NCBI GenBank assembly: GCA_024529925.1
Contig: JAFEUB010001472.1
Coordinates: 249,501-313,500, forward strand
Reading direction: 5' to 3'
DNA length: 64,000 nucleotides
Origin: Ophthalmolycus amberensis
Taxonomy: Eukaryota; Chordata; Actinopteri; Perciformes; Zoarcidae
The notes under the pieces were generated by a model. The model worked only from the letters and a program-made list of their open reading frames with translations. It was not told the DNA's origin and searched no databases. This document shows positions 11,201 to 21,990 of this stretch, in pieces. The translations under genes and the position numbers were made by a program. Each line of letters begins with the position of its first letter. Positions within the stretch are counted from its first letter, which is position 1.

Positions 11201-14200
11201 AGCCTAGGAGTCGGGTTAAACTTATGACATGACTGACTATATGCGTTAAAAAAATGTATCATTAATGTGCCTGAAATAATGCAAATAATACAAAGCCGGC
11301 GTTTTGTTTTTAGAACGATCATATGTCCAGATAGATCATATGTTATCTTGTGCAACATATGAGCACACATTATCATCACACATGAACTTTTTATTTTTTA
11401 AATACATTTTTGCTCTGTGATAAATGAATGCAGGATTCGTATTTGAGGCGTCAAATATTCAACAACTTTATTCTTCCCAAAATAAATGTATCGCCCGTCA
11501 ACAGAATTTGAATGTAAAAGATATCGGTTTAAATTCAAGACTTGGTATCAGTTGTGATAGCTATGGAAACTGCAACGTTTTGTACCTTCATTCTATCTTC
11601 GGACAAACAGTCAAACATGTTATATATACTATGTTTTAGGGGCATTTTGTTTTAGTCATTTTAGAATTGTGCTGTATTTTTCAAAATAAAATATCTTAAA
11701 AAAGCGTCACTCAGACTGTCTTTAGGGGTAAGATTTTGGAAGGGCTTCTGGTCATGGAAATATCTTCGACAGCTATCCTCGGCTGGCCTCCCTTTATTAG
11801 TTGTCTCGTACATTAAAGTAGAGATGAAACCCTTTAAGATCACATCCCCCGGTGATATTGCAGTTATTTCATAAGATACGCAAAAATTAAATGATAAAAA
11901 AGTCAATATCTATAATAATCAGCAATCAAATAATGAATCATCGTAACATAAATGACGTCCAAAAATGAGTCTTGTGATAGTTTGTGTTTGACGGGTGCAG
12001 CTTCTATCAAACATCTGCTGCTCAAGAAAATAAAACGAGTTCGCGATGCAAATGAGAAAAAACGAGCCACTGAGGGAAAAGTTAAGAGAAATGTCCGCGG
12101 TGTTGAGAAATATAAACGTTTATTAGACGATTGTTACATGTTCTATTAGTGATGATGCTTTCAGTGAAGCCACACACACGGTCTCTTTAACTGTTTTTAT
12201 TGTCCGGAAGTTTTATTTTATTTTATTTATTTTATTATGAGCATGTGTTTTACCTTTTAAGCTTTTATTTGATCAGAACCGGAACGGTGTTTTGCCTGAA
12301 ATACCATACGTGCGACCTGCTATACTGTCTAAATGACTATTAATAGTGTGGGAAGTTGTAGACTATAATTTTTTTTTTTTAACTAAACAACATTTTTAGA
12401 CAGTTAATCTCTTTTTTAAAAACAGGTATCATCGTACTGAAGTTTAACTGAGAACTAACTTAATAGTAACAATTCAGTCTGTGTCAGTTTCTGCTGCCGG
12501 ACATTTGAATAAATGATAATGTCTAAATGGGAAAATATGTAACTGGAACTATAAGGTCTCGCTATACTATTCTCTGCTCAGATTTACCTAATTTATAAAC
12601 ACACACACATAATGTTGAAACACGTTTCTGTATGATTAATTTACTTCAGTAAATAAAGTTGATGTTGAAAAGTTTAAAGACTAATTTAATCTTGACTAAT
12701 CAGAATAATCAGCACCTTTAACACCAATCTGCTGCTGTGTGAGATTGGAGGCCTTTTCCAAACTGGCACGAGGCAATTAGTGAAGGTTTACCAAAGTAAG
12801 ACTGTGCTCCAAATGACTAAATTACTACAAATGAAGAGCTTGGATATGGAGATGCATCAAATCAACAGACTTATTGTCTGACTGCTCATATGTGTGTCAT
12901 TATTATTTATTCATATTTATCACGAAACCTTTATACTCAATAGCAGGCAAAGTGGAGGGATATAGATGATATGCAGGGCTTCAACATTTAGTTTAAAAAT
13001 CGATGTCTCACATAAATATTTTAATAAGTGTTGCATTACTGCATCCTAGCACGATCATATAGTTTGGTGAAGTTGAAAAAATTAGACATGATTGATCATA
13101 ATGGGGGTTTGGTCATAACTGTCACTAATATCTATTTCTATATGTCGTGAAAGGTCATTTCAAATATAGTTTTGCAATTTGCATTTCTACATTATACTGT
13201 GCTATATTTGAATGTTTTCCCATGTCCACACACATTCACTCTCATTTATACGGAGTGTGAAAATATTTGACTCCAGTGTGCCAACGTGAGTTCTGTCTGT
13301 TACAGAGAGAGAGATGACCAGGGAGCAGAAATGAAATAAGGGTGGAAGGCAACTGATCTTGCTCTGCTGATGCTTGTACAGAGCAGAGAAAGAAGGGGGA
13401 GGAAGGAGGAAGGCAGCGAGCGAGGGAGAGAGAGAGAAAATGAGAGAGCCGAAGAGAGCAGAGGAGAGGAAATCAATACCGATTCAGAGTGAGTCAGATA
13501 AGCCTGAACAATGTATAGTGCAGACACACTCTATAAACCAGTCACACACACACACACACACATACACATGTGCATGTGGAAGCACTCACACAGACACACA
13601 CGCGCTTGCACACACACACACACACACACTGGGTGAAATGTGCTTGCATGCCTCCATAAAGGCGCATTACAAACCCCATAAAGCATTGCAACCTTTAAAA
13701 TCAAATGACATCACAACCTTGGATTGCTTTGAGGATTCGCTGACATGAGCAGAAAGCACTCATTACTACGACTCGATAGGCAACTGGACGCTCTGATGCT
13801 CTTTGTCTACTGTAAGATGCTCTTAAGCTCTGAACCTTTTATGTTTGTGTTCAAATACCAGCCTCCCTCCCCTCATTTCATTACAAATATTGCAGTTGTT
13901 TTGTTTCCAATTGTCAGAGAGGCTTCCTTTTCCAGCCTCATAAATGTGATTTTTCTTCTTTTTTTTCAGCACTGGCAGTCTACACCATGCTTGTTGGTGT
14001 CAGATCAGTGCTGTCGGTATTTCGCAGGATGTTTTGGGGTGTAAACAGAATTCAAAACCACTTACATGCTCTGTGCCGTGGTGTTTATGGTGTGTGGTCC
14101 TCAGCTGTTAACCACAGATTTTACTTTGCTTACCTAAGATGCTGTTACAAGCTCTAACACCACCGCTCTCTGCTTCTCTCTTTCTTCCACTCTCCCCTTC

Positions 14201-14692
14201 GTCTCCCTTATACTTATCAATTATTAAGGTTGGTATTGATCCTTTCACTATCCTGCCTCTATCTGGCTGTTCACACAAAGACCAAACCTGCACCCTCACT
14301 CAATCAATGGCATCTCCCTGCTCTTTTTCCACATGTCAGTTTTGCTTTTCTCGCTTTTGCTCTCAAGTCGGGCTGAATGAAGTTTTGTACATCCAATTTA
14401 GTCCATTCGGATTCTTCCGAAATATGAGAAATAACAGGCTGATATTAATCTTTCATGCCACAAGCAAGTTTGATGGGCATTCAAAGATGGGCCTGGTGAG
14501 AGAGCAGAGACAGTGGAAAATGGCTGTGTGCATTGTTGGACCTTATGAAACAGCTCTCATTCATCCTCGTTCTCCAGGCAATGATTTTTGTTTTGTTTTG
14601 TTTTGTTCTGTGGCGCCGATCTCCTGAAGCCAAACAACCTGCCTGCCTGTTGCCACGTTAACCAGTGAAAGATTAGTGATATTGCCATATGC

Positions 14693-14738
<46 letters not shown>

Positions 14739-17302
14739 ACCAGGGAGTGGGAGAGGAGGGGGTTGGAAAGGGGAAACGGCCTTATTGATCTCCTATGTGC
14801 AAAGCCAGGCAAACATGGAGAGGACAGAGCTACACTATTAATGACACTCACAGCCTCAGCTACTAATCCTCATCTATCTATCCATCTATCCATCTATCCA
14901 TCTATCCATCTCACCGTGTCACATTAAAACCCATCTGATTCAACGTTTTACAACATAAAAGCCGGGCTACCAAGTAGAGTGAATACTTTTTTATAGGCAC
15001 CCTATTTATCACTTATGTAAAGCCACTGTGTGATTCCGCTGAATCTAATGTTGCTGTCCATACACTGTGATGGATTACAAGGAAAAGAAGGATATCAACG
15101 GTATAACTGTGATTCATTTTACTCTGATAAGGACACTACTCTTCTGAGTTATGATCACATGGTGCTATTCACTGGCAAAACAGGGCAGAATTCTCATTAA
15201 TTGTATCACCGTGTTATTCAAGATCAGAAACTCTGTATGTTCTTCTCTGTACTGGTCCCTGTTAGCACTTCCCATCCAAGCTGCAATCAATATTTCATCA
15301 GAACAGTTTTACCTTATGGTTTCCTTGAAATAGATCTGGGGATCATAAATGGGCAGCGTTGGAGGTACATATTTTCGGTACAGCCTAAGCCATGTTTTTA
15401 ACGTTTTTTAATTCATTTTTTACATCCATTATTAAAGTAATTGTGTCCTGTATGATCAGTGTTTTACAGGTTGTTTAATCTAATGAAAATCACGATGACA
15501 GCCTTGGAAAAAGCATATGTCCTGCATCACACCAGCGATCATACCTATGTTCTAAATTTAGAGCTTTTACTAGCCGGAGAGACCCTGCGGTTATTGCGTC
15601 TTTCAGCTCCGATACGAGTATTGATCTGTGTGCCACATTTAAAAAGGAGAGTGGGAACTGGCGTATTGATCAGGCAACCTGGGGTCACCCCGCTTCTCCC
15701 TCGCAACTGGTTTTCTCATGTAACCCCACCATCGCTGTGTGTTAATAGTCGGACAGAGAGAAGGAGAGAAAAAAGGCGTCATGGGAGGGCAACTATTTCG
15801 AGGTTTATTGTGAATCAATGGCGATTTGCTATGTGCCGATCAAAAATATAGGCCTGCAAATTTAGTCAACAACAGCCAGCGTGGACCCAAATGTTCACGC
15901 CCATTAAACCATTAAAGTATTTGTTTTATAGAGCTATACATTCACATACATGACTTTTCTTTTTCTATGTACAATTCATATTTGTTTCAGGTATTCTTTA
16001 TGAAATAAAGATTTCATTTTAGTGGTGAAGCTGCTCTGCCTCTGCGCGCTCTGTTTTAATCGGTTGAACTGTCCGTGGTGCTGAATCTTTCAGGCCTCCG
16101 CAAGTTCAGTGTGCCTGATAACAGCCTGGTTTGGGAAAAAACAACGGAAGGTGGCCGGCCTGTTACTCTAAGATGGATCAGTTTTATTGTGAAATAATAA
16201 CACTGAAGGGACAGAAACCCATCTTACCGGCCAGCCGGAGAGCAGACATCCGTTGAAACTCGGGCTCCTGCAGCCACTTCCACATCCTCCTGAAGGTCTC
16301 CCGGCCTGACTTGAGCTTACTCCAGGGTTTGGGGTTCCGTAGCAGGTCTGAGAGGGTTCCCTGCGACCGGCTCAAGATCCTCTGGGCAAATATGGCCTGA
16401 GGGATGGAGTACCGCTTTAACTCGGCCGTTATCCGCTGAGCAACTTCCTTTGTGTTGATTTCTTCCCCCTGCATGCCTGATCCCGCCTGCCCGGCTCCGT
16501 GACCGTGCCTCTCTCGGTCCCCCAGCATCACTGCGCCGTTCGCCTGTGAGTGGAGGTGACTGTGCGGGTGGAGGTGCATGCCGTTGAGGTTGGAGATCAT
16601 ACCGTGGCCGTGGCCCCCTAAACTCCTAGCCAGGTGCTCCTGGTCACTCCGGGAAAGCATAGAGGCGTGGGACTCGAACCCTGACACCGGAGATAGCATC
16701 TTGCCGTCAGTGGAGAGGTGTGCGCTCGGACCATAGGCTGACAGCGGCTGCTGGGAGTTGTGCAAAGAACCCAGCCCGCTGGACAGCGGGGAGAGCGAGC
16801 TGTGGCCCATGCCGGACACGGACATCTCTTTGGGGTAGTGACTGTACAGATTGCCCATGGAGGCGAGCCCCCGGTGGTCGTCCCGCATCAGCGTGAAGCT
16901 GCCGCTGACGTTCCCGGCGGAGAGTCGTTGGTGGGCGGCAGCATGGTGGTGTGAGTGCGGGTGGTGGAACTTATCCGAGACGGTGGATATCGGAGGTAGA
17001 TGCTGCAGAGGGTTCAGTGTGGTGTACGTGTTGCTAAGGCTCATCCCGGTATCGCACATGCTGATGGACGGGTGCAGGTGTCCGGACAGCGCTGACGGAT
17101 CTGTCCGGTAGTCTCCACCGGAGCCCTCCAGGAGTGAGGCCATGTCGGAGACCATAGCTGACCGCGCACCGGGACCATGTGAGACCAGATTCCGGGGAGC
17201 GGAGCTGGGAGACGGCGACGGCCGTGCGTGCGGAGAGCTCATGAGGTCTCCCGCATGGGAGTGCGAGGAGACGCTGTGAAGGTTCTCCATGGTGAGCTCC
17301 AT
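3993..17302 (-). CDS. onecut3: One cut homeobox 3 (Onecut3) transcription factor, two coding exons
   Basis: Nuclear DNA-binding transcription factor of the ONECUT/HNF6 family, which acts in neural, endocrine and hepatic differentiation. Coding exon 1 is 17302-16228 and exon 2 is 4348-3993. The junction is phase 1 (GCC G / CA TGT), with donor gtaaga and acceptor ccag. The total is 476 residues. The single CUT domain is about residues 278-358 (EEINTKEVAQRITAELKRYS...). The divergent homeodomain is about 376-434, with the family-specific FFMNARRR helix 3 (F and M replacing W48 and Q50). The YTTLNPLQHLPP block, His-rich runs, the RRRCMDRW ending of the homeodomain and the C-terminal ATFS-A tail favour ONECUT3 over ONECUT1/2. 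I chose the start MELTMENLHS because the family begins MELS/T. The frame stays open upstream to 17449 with low-complexity sequence. A trinucleotide run encodes an Asn stretch near the C-terminus. Nearby map2k2 and tcf3 match the human 19p13.3 neighbours of ONECUT3. Confidence 0.94.
5763..5842. promoter_or_regulatory. cluster of three ATCGAT motifs (possible ONECUT binding sites)
   Basis: ATCGAT occurs at 5763-5768 (followed by TT), 5827-5832 and 5837-5842. ONECUT proteins are known to bind an ATCGAT/ATTGAT core. The location inside the onecut3 intron suggests possible autoregulation. That is inference, because a 6 bp motif is common by chance. Confidence 0.25.
8204..8283. repeat. (GT)n microsatellite
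   Basis: An almost perfect run of about 40 GT dinucleotides, followed by a G-rich segment. It lies in the onecut3 intron. Confidence 0.97.
8825..9002. repeat. direct repeat copy 1 (178 bp) flanking the coiled-coil island
   Basis: Matches 11543-11716 almost base for base. It begins TGGTATCAG and ends CGTCACTCAGAC. The only differences I see are one substitution (tgatAtct / tgatAgct) and a 4 bp indel in the TATATACACACTATG segment. The sequences outside both copies are unrelated. The repeat family is unidentified. Confidence 0.93.
9505..9664. repeat. 46 bp minisatellite, about 3.5 copies
   Basis: The TTCTCATG anchor recurs at 9509, 9555, 9601 and 9647, giving an exact 46 bp period. Units are pyrimidine-rich. 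The units differ by a few substitutions (for example GCAG for GGTG in the second copy, and TCGATCC for TCACTCC). The tract abuts the 42 bp minisatellite. Confidence 0.93.
9665..9812. repeat. 42 bp minisatellite, four copies, each with a hairpin
   Basis: CACTGATGGCAG recurs at 9671, 9713, 9755 and 9797, an exact 42 bp period. The first three units contain CTGATGGCAG, then ACAC, then CTGCCATCAG: a perfect 10 bp inverted repeat with a 4 nt loop. The fourth unit breaks off after CTGC, where coding-like sequence resumes. It lies immediately 3' of the coiled-coil reading frame (minus strand). Confidence 0.93.
9786..9966 (-). pseudogene. out-of-frame 3' continuation of the coiled-coil gene
   Basis: This segment reads EEKPSLTQAAEELKQTLQ and then more Glu/Gln/Leu-rich coiled coil (TEQVSESKES, LEDLQVSA). 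It sits in a frame different from the main reading frame, which reads out as basic non-coil sequence (SGGRKSRPSLRPLRS) here. It stops at 9786 inside the 42 bp minisatellite. Confidence 0.55.
9911..10852 (-). CDS. coiled-coil protein, intronless frame inside the onecut3 intron, probably frameshifted
   Basis: I do not recognise the family. The 313-residue frame is Glu/Lys/Gln/Leu-rich with heptad-like spacing, consistent with a long coiled coil from about residue 40 onward. A 49-residue unit beginning MENQKLQNALKETEEELK is present twice in tandem, from a 147 bp DNA duplication (10188 and 10335). A weaker related segment precedes it. A basic stretch (KRKEPKKAV...LRRLKHKCK) lies before the coil. 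Near 9963-9966 the coiled-coil character jumps to another frame. That frame continues as EEKPSLTQAAEELKQTLQ and ends at 9786. A one-base loss in the T4 run (coding strand) would explain this, so the annotated stop at 9911 is probably premature. The start is uncertain: Met1 (10852) overlaps a TGACGTCA motif, and an inner Met25 (10780, MDIDYSEK) follows a possible splice acceptor. It could be a retrocopy, a young lineage-specific gene, a last exon, or a pseudogene. Confidence 0.5.
   Translation of the reverse strand: MTSSILPFTLRAYTAVQQETKVKDMDIDYSEKCIVHKAQLMKPDLVLQTANTVDLRDGMEQTKKEKSQLSAANQKLSEMEAPLKRKEPKKAVGGASYLGKKVTTALRRLKHKCKFSTKVDLKPRLDGRQWDESCHKEEEEQMMEMENQKLQNALKETEEELKTQLDQRQRDKSVEAQLEEIRASCFGQLNEQKMENQKLQNALKETEEELKTQLDQRQRDKSCHLEELEKFRSTFLAQVAIDKKETDQFTADRLQWEQEKVSLLREITASAVAQLNHQKEKVDHFAAALRNAEQRVFKSGGRKSRPSLRPLRS
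10188..10421 (-). repeat. 147 bp internal tandem duplication in the coiled-coil frame
   Basis: A block of about 87 identical bases (10188-10274 and 10335-10421) recurs at 147 bp spacing, exactly 49 codons, so the frame is kept. The remainder of each unit has diverged. Confidence 0.9.
10844..10851. promoter_or_regulatory. full palindromic CRE-like site TGACGTCA
   Basis: This is an exact consensus cAMP response element (CREB/ATF). It overlaps the first ATG of the coiled-coil frame, so either Met1 is not used or the motif is fortuitous. It could mark a promoter for a transcript starting at the inner Met25. Confidence 0.35.
11543..11716. repeat. direct repeat copy 2 (174 bp) flanking the coiled-coil island
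   Basis: Same orientation as copy 1 and nearly identical to it. It contains an AATAAA-type A-rich segment near its end. Together the copies bracket 2540 bp (9003-11542). Confidence 0.93.
11717..16227 (-). other. onecut3 intron, 5' part
   Basis: No exon is supported. It contains AT-rich DNA, a (CA)n-rich block near 13541-13630, a (GA)n tract at 14696-14735, and an ATCT/ATCC tetranucleotide run near 14871-14911. Non-repetitive stretches around 14380-14560 and 15480-15850 look less degenerate and could be conserved noncoding sequence. I cannot show that without alignment. Confidence 0.6.
14696..14735. repeat. (GA)n microsatellite
   Basis: An uninterrupted GA dinucleotide run in the onecut3 intron. 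Confidence 0.95.
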
Positions 17303-19695
17303 AGCTGAAAGGATACGCGTTCCCCCTGTCCCACCCTCCCCACCCTCTCCCCCTGTCTCTACCTCTCGCTCCTGTCTCTCACGCTCGCTCAGAGACGCGC
17401 TCCCTAGCCCTCCTGGAGAGATACAATTACCAAACCGTTTGAATGCCAATCCATGATCAAAACTCTCCGATCAATTCGGTGTGGTGCAGATAACTTCTGA
17501 TGTTCCGAGGGAGGTACAGAACCGAGCGTCTCCGCGGCGCCGTAGCGCTTTATGCATTCATGTGGATGGGAGCTCTCCGGGGCTATATCTCATCTCTGGT
17601 CCAACAGCGCTTCCACTAAGAGCAGGCTGAGCCGCGTGTCAGAGAGATGGGAGCGCGCCTCTGTGTATTTAAAATGCGGGGCGGGTACGAGCAGTGTTCT
17701 TTTTAATAGTCTTCCTCAATGCGATGAAAACACGTCCGGTGAAATCACAGCGTCTCACAACGGATAACTCACAAATATAAACTATTATGGATATCATTTA
17801 GTTTTGACAAGTTGTAAATATGTAAAATAGCAACTGACGTTTGTGTATGGGCGTGTGCGCACATGTAGCCCGCGTGTACCTGTACACACATGACAATCAG
17901 ACAGGTGATGGCCTGACGTGAATACGTAAAATACAGTCAGTATCAGTTTCCAGATACAGGAGTTCCTTACAGATAAACTTTGTTTTCCCACGGACTGTAT
18001 GGTTTTGCATTTATGCGCTTAGTGATAAACCTGATCGAAGTATTGATTGACAGAGATTAATGACGTGGCGCAGGCCGGTAAGAGGGGGGTTGGGAGGGGG
18101 TGAAGGAGGTCACAAAGTGAGTTAGGATCCCAACGCTGCAGACCAATGAGAGAACAGCCCGCTGGTTTGGTTTATGCGAACTTCAGCAAGGCCGGAGATG
18201 AAGTTCCGTGTTTGCTTTTATCTGCTTTGAACAATTCTTTCCATAAATAATATTGTGTCAACTATATTTTCATATGACACACCCAAAAAAAACATAGCCC
18301 AAAGGAAAGTGGACTTCAGCCTTACAGGGCAAGAGGTTTTAAATGATATATAATTAATATTATGGATAAAACCCATAACCATAAAGAAATAGACTTGTAA
18401 TATATGTGATGTTAAATCAATCGTTTGGATCACTAATAATGTAGTAGTGTAATATAAAAAATAACTTTTTAACAATACTATTTAAGGTATTATTATTGTT
18501 AAGTGTTGTTGTTGTTATTATTGTTACTGTTATCATTATTAATAATAATAATAATATAATTATTTATTTATTTATTTTACAGTCAGATCTTCAGTGTGTT
18601 AGCTGTCTATAAGCTCTCTGTTCGGGGAGCAGATATGCATCGTGCTCTCTGCCGGGATTGATGCATGTTGAGTCCATCCGCTTCTTCAGCCACGGCTTGA
18701 CATGCAGGTGCTGACTGTTTTATCTGCGTCTCCGTGTGTGTGTCTACGTGTGTGTTTACATGTGTGTATTAAGGACATTTAAGAATGAATGACATTTATT
18801 TGAATGAAATTTATTTATAGAGAGCTTTTCACAGACATAACATCACAAACTGCTTAACAGAGCAGAAATTTAAAAGCATAAAAAACACAATGTGACCCTA
18901 GGGCCAATAAATTACATACACAGAGAGAAAAAAAAGTAGTTGTGACAATTTGTTGTGTTAAATAGTCTCTTTTTCTTTTTAAATTGTATAGATTTTTTTA
19001 AATAGTTCTCAGGGATTTAGTTTGCTGCACGGGAAAAATTAAGAAATTACATCGAAAAGAAAGATATTTAAAGTTATTTTCTTTCGCATTATTGGCTTTG
19101 TTCATTAACGATTAACAGAACAGCATATTCACAGAAAGAAAGGCAGCCTATTCAACCGTCACAATTGTCAGCCAAAGTAGCTAAATAAAGCTAAAAGAGC
19201 TTTTTAGAAAAGGAGGTTTTACAACTTAGTTCAATACTTAATTCTTAATTTAAACAAGGCAATTAAACAATGGTCCTTGCCATTGGATGTTGAACTCTGC
19301 CCCAAAAGGCACCAAAGGATTTTTTCGATCTTTTTAAAAGCCTGAAATAAATCTAAATATTATTTTCAATATGAGGTTTCTTATTATTTTTAATAGCATA
19401 ACCGAGCAGACGCAGACATACACACACACACACACGCACTTTCTGAGCATATGTCATTTTCTGAGCGACGGGCCTCCTTCATGCCAAAATAAACTTGAAA
19501 GATAAAGACTGAGCCGAAGCTTATTAATTACACTTTTTCTGCTTTTATTTGCCAGATTTTAATCGCAAATTCATCGGGTCACCTTCTTTTTTAAACCAAG
19601 CATAACCTGTAAATGAAACCGGAAAAGTCCATCCAACTGTTATTGCTGGATATCATGAAGCTCGATGGTTAGGCTGTTTCCCCTAAAGTTCAGAA

Positions 19696-19729
19696 ATTGA
19701 TCGCCGCGTTCGATATATTGATCATCGAT
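19696..19729. promoter_or_regulatory. cluster of ATTGAT/ATCGAT motifs (possible ONECUT sites)
   Basis: ATTGAT at 19696-19701 and 19717-19722 and ATCGAT at 19724-19729 lie within 34 bp, about 2.4 kb upstream of the onecut3 start codon. ONECUT factors bind this core; autoregulation is inference. Confidence 0.3.
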
Positions 19730-21860
19730 CACTTCAATCTCGCTCGGCGTTGTTTCCTAAACACAGAGGCATTTCTGTGAGATCGTTTCAGGGTTTAGGC
19801 GTTGACCTGTAGCACATGAATGACTAGCAGCAGATATTTGTTGAATAAAAAAAAAACGGTGTTGTTTTATTATCTTATTGAACAAAAGGCCATTAAAAAC
19901 GTGTGCTTCCTCCTCCTTTCAATAAGGTTATAGATATCCGCGTGAGCCTTATTTCAGCTTCTTCCCAGGCTGAAGGCAAAAGTTATTGCGATGATGAGAA
20001 TGAAAACAAAACATTCTTCCTCTTTATTTCCCCAGAAATGTGTTTCACTCCTCGTCCGTCCTATCTGTTACAGTAACGCAACGTACCGATAGAGTCGTTT
20101 TGGTTTTAACACATTTCTTTGCACTACAAGGCTGTTATCGTGGTTTGCTCGCGACGATAATCCGTGTGTGTGTAATTCAAAAATGCAGATTAAATGTCAT
20201 TTGACTTCAGGTGAGATTCGAGTGTTACATAAAGCAATATAACAGTGCATCTATAATTTATTTATTTACCTATTTAAATTAAATATCGGCAGAATGACGG
20301 GTATTTTTTGCGTGCATCTCCCCTATATCCACCTTTTATATTTTGTATTTCTTCAGTATTTTCCATAATTCACAGTCACCCTGTCAGCAAAATTCACCAC
20401 CTGTTCATCTTACAGAGAGATTGGTGAGTTAATTGTGTCAAAAAATAATTATCAACATCTAACAAGCTCATTCAAACCCATTTTAAGATGTTTTCTCTTG
20501 GTCGTCAACATGTGCTGAAGTGCACTGCGAGTATCATTAGAGGACACTGCAGCTTATTTATGTGCAAATACAGTATAGCTGACAAAAAGTGCCATCTGCT
20601 TATCTGCTGTCTAGCCAACATAACACATGGAGTTGATTGAATGTTTTACAAATGTTGTATCTTGTGATGACTAAGCCAAAGCTAAAACGGTTTATTGAAA
20701 TGCAAAAAAGAAAGAAAGTGTAATGAAATCTGTACGTGTTGGCTGGAAAGAAGAAAGTTCCCTGCTTATTTTCAAGTTGAAACAAATTACAAAAGTCCTG
20801 GAGCTACAACAGACATTTGCTGCAGGCTGACTCAAGCTTTCTACACCTTTGTTTAAAACTGTACATTTATAAATAATATTTCATTAGTAAATAATACATG
20901 ATTATTATTAATTTTTTCCCCCACATTGGCTTTTGCCACCTCAATAGTCTGGTCTTTTTTTTATAGAGCTGCACATCTTCTGTGGCAGAAAGCCGAGGCA
21001 TGTCTGTCACAATTCTTTGTGTTATTTTATTTCATCAAAGCATTCTAAATAATGTCATTGCATATATGGGAAATAATTTGAGGTTTTAGGGCGTTAAAGA
21101 GAAATTCAGCTTTTTGAATGTTCTTACAAAGTCAATACAACGCATGGGACAGTTTGTGTTTTAATAAGAGGCAGACATACAAGAAACTTATTTTACTGCA
21201 ACAAGAACATCACTAAAAAAACAATTTCATCTCCAGTGTTTTGTATGAAACCTGACACATGAGATATTACAGATGTATAAAGCAGCATCTGTTGTAATGT
21301 ATATTTTTTACATTGCCAGGTATTTTGTCCACCTTGCTTCTGTTGCAGTAGCTGTATTTAAAGAAAATACATCAACTTTATGAAGTGAGGACTCTGAAAA
21401 CACAATCTATCATCAGCTTTTTCAAGATGGAAGAATACAAGTCACCCTTGTTAAAATCTAATAAATCTGACCTGGAAGGAAATTAAACAATATTATAGAA
21501 AAATATAACAAAACACATTCTTTCATCTCAGGAGCGTCTGTGATTATGAAAGAATGAAAATGCACCTAAGACATTAATAAAAGTAAAGATTTTTAGATTT
21601 TTATCCAGCGGTGCAGTATTGTAAATCAAGAACATAACAACAAGATCCAAAAGACCATGTGTGTCATTTATTTCTGAGTCATTTTTTCTAGCGTTTCACC
21701 GCATAGAGACGGTGACATTTTCGTTAATCATATCTCTTCATCAACTGAAAATGCACAGGAGTACAACTTGTCCAGCATCCATACCCGCTCAGACATCGGT
21801 TGCTAAGTAACAGAAGGAGAGATGTATTGAGACAGAATAGTCAATCAATTGTCCTGCGAG

Positions 21861-21876
21861 GTGTGTGTGTGTGTGA

Positions 21877-21926
<50 letters not shown>

Positions 21927-21990
21927 GTGCGCGTGTGCGCGTGTGTGTGCGTGCGCGTGTGTGTGCGCATGTGTGTGTGTGTGTGTGTGT
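21861..21990. repeat. compound (GT)n/(GC)n microsatellite
   Basis: About 130 bp of GT repeats interrupted by GA and GC dinucleotides. Confidence 0.95.

Noticed and set aside
8825..11716. LTR retrotransposon interpretation of the direct repeats
   Set aside because: Termini are only loosely TG...CA. No primer-binding site, polypurine tract, protease, reverse transcriptase or integrase is visible, and flanking target duplications are not evident. Kept as an unexplained repeat pair instead.
16184..16227. Onecut3 tail GKMGFCPFSVIISQ
   Set aside because: It is intron read-through past the donor gtaaga; the true next codons are in the homeobox exon at 4348.
17303..17449. N-terminal extension of onecut3 beginning MAFKRFGN
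   Set aside because: The frame is open, but the family start is MELS/T at 17302. The extension is Gly/Glu-rich low complexity with no family similarity.
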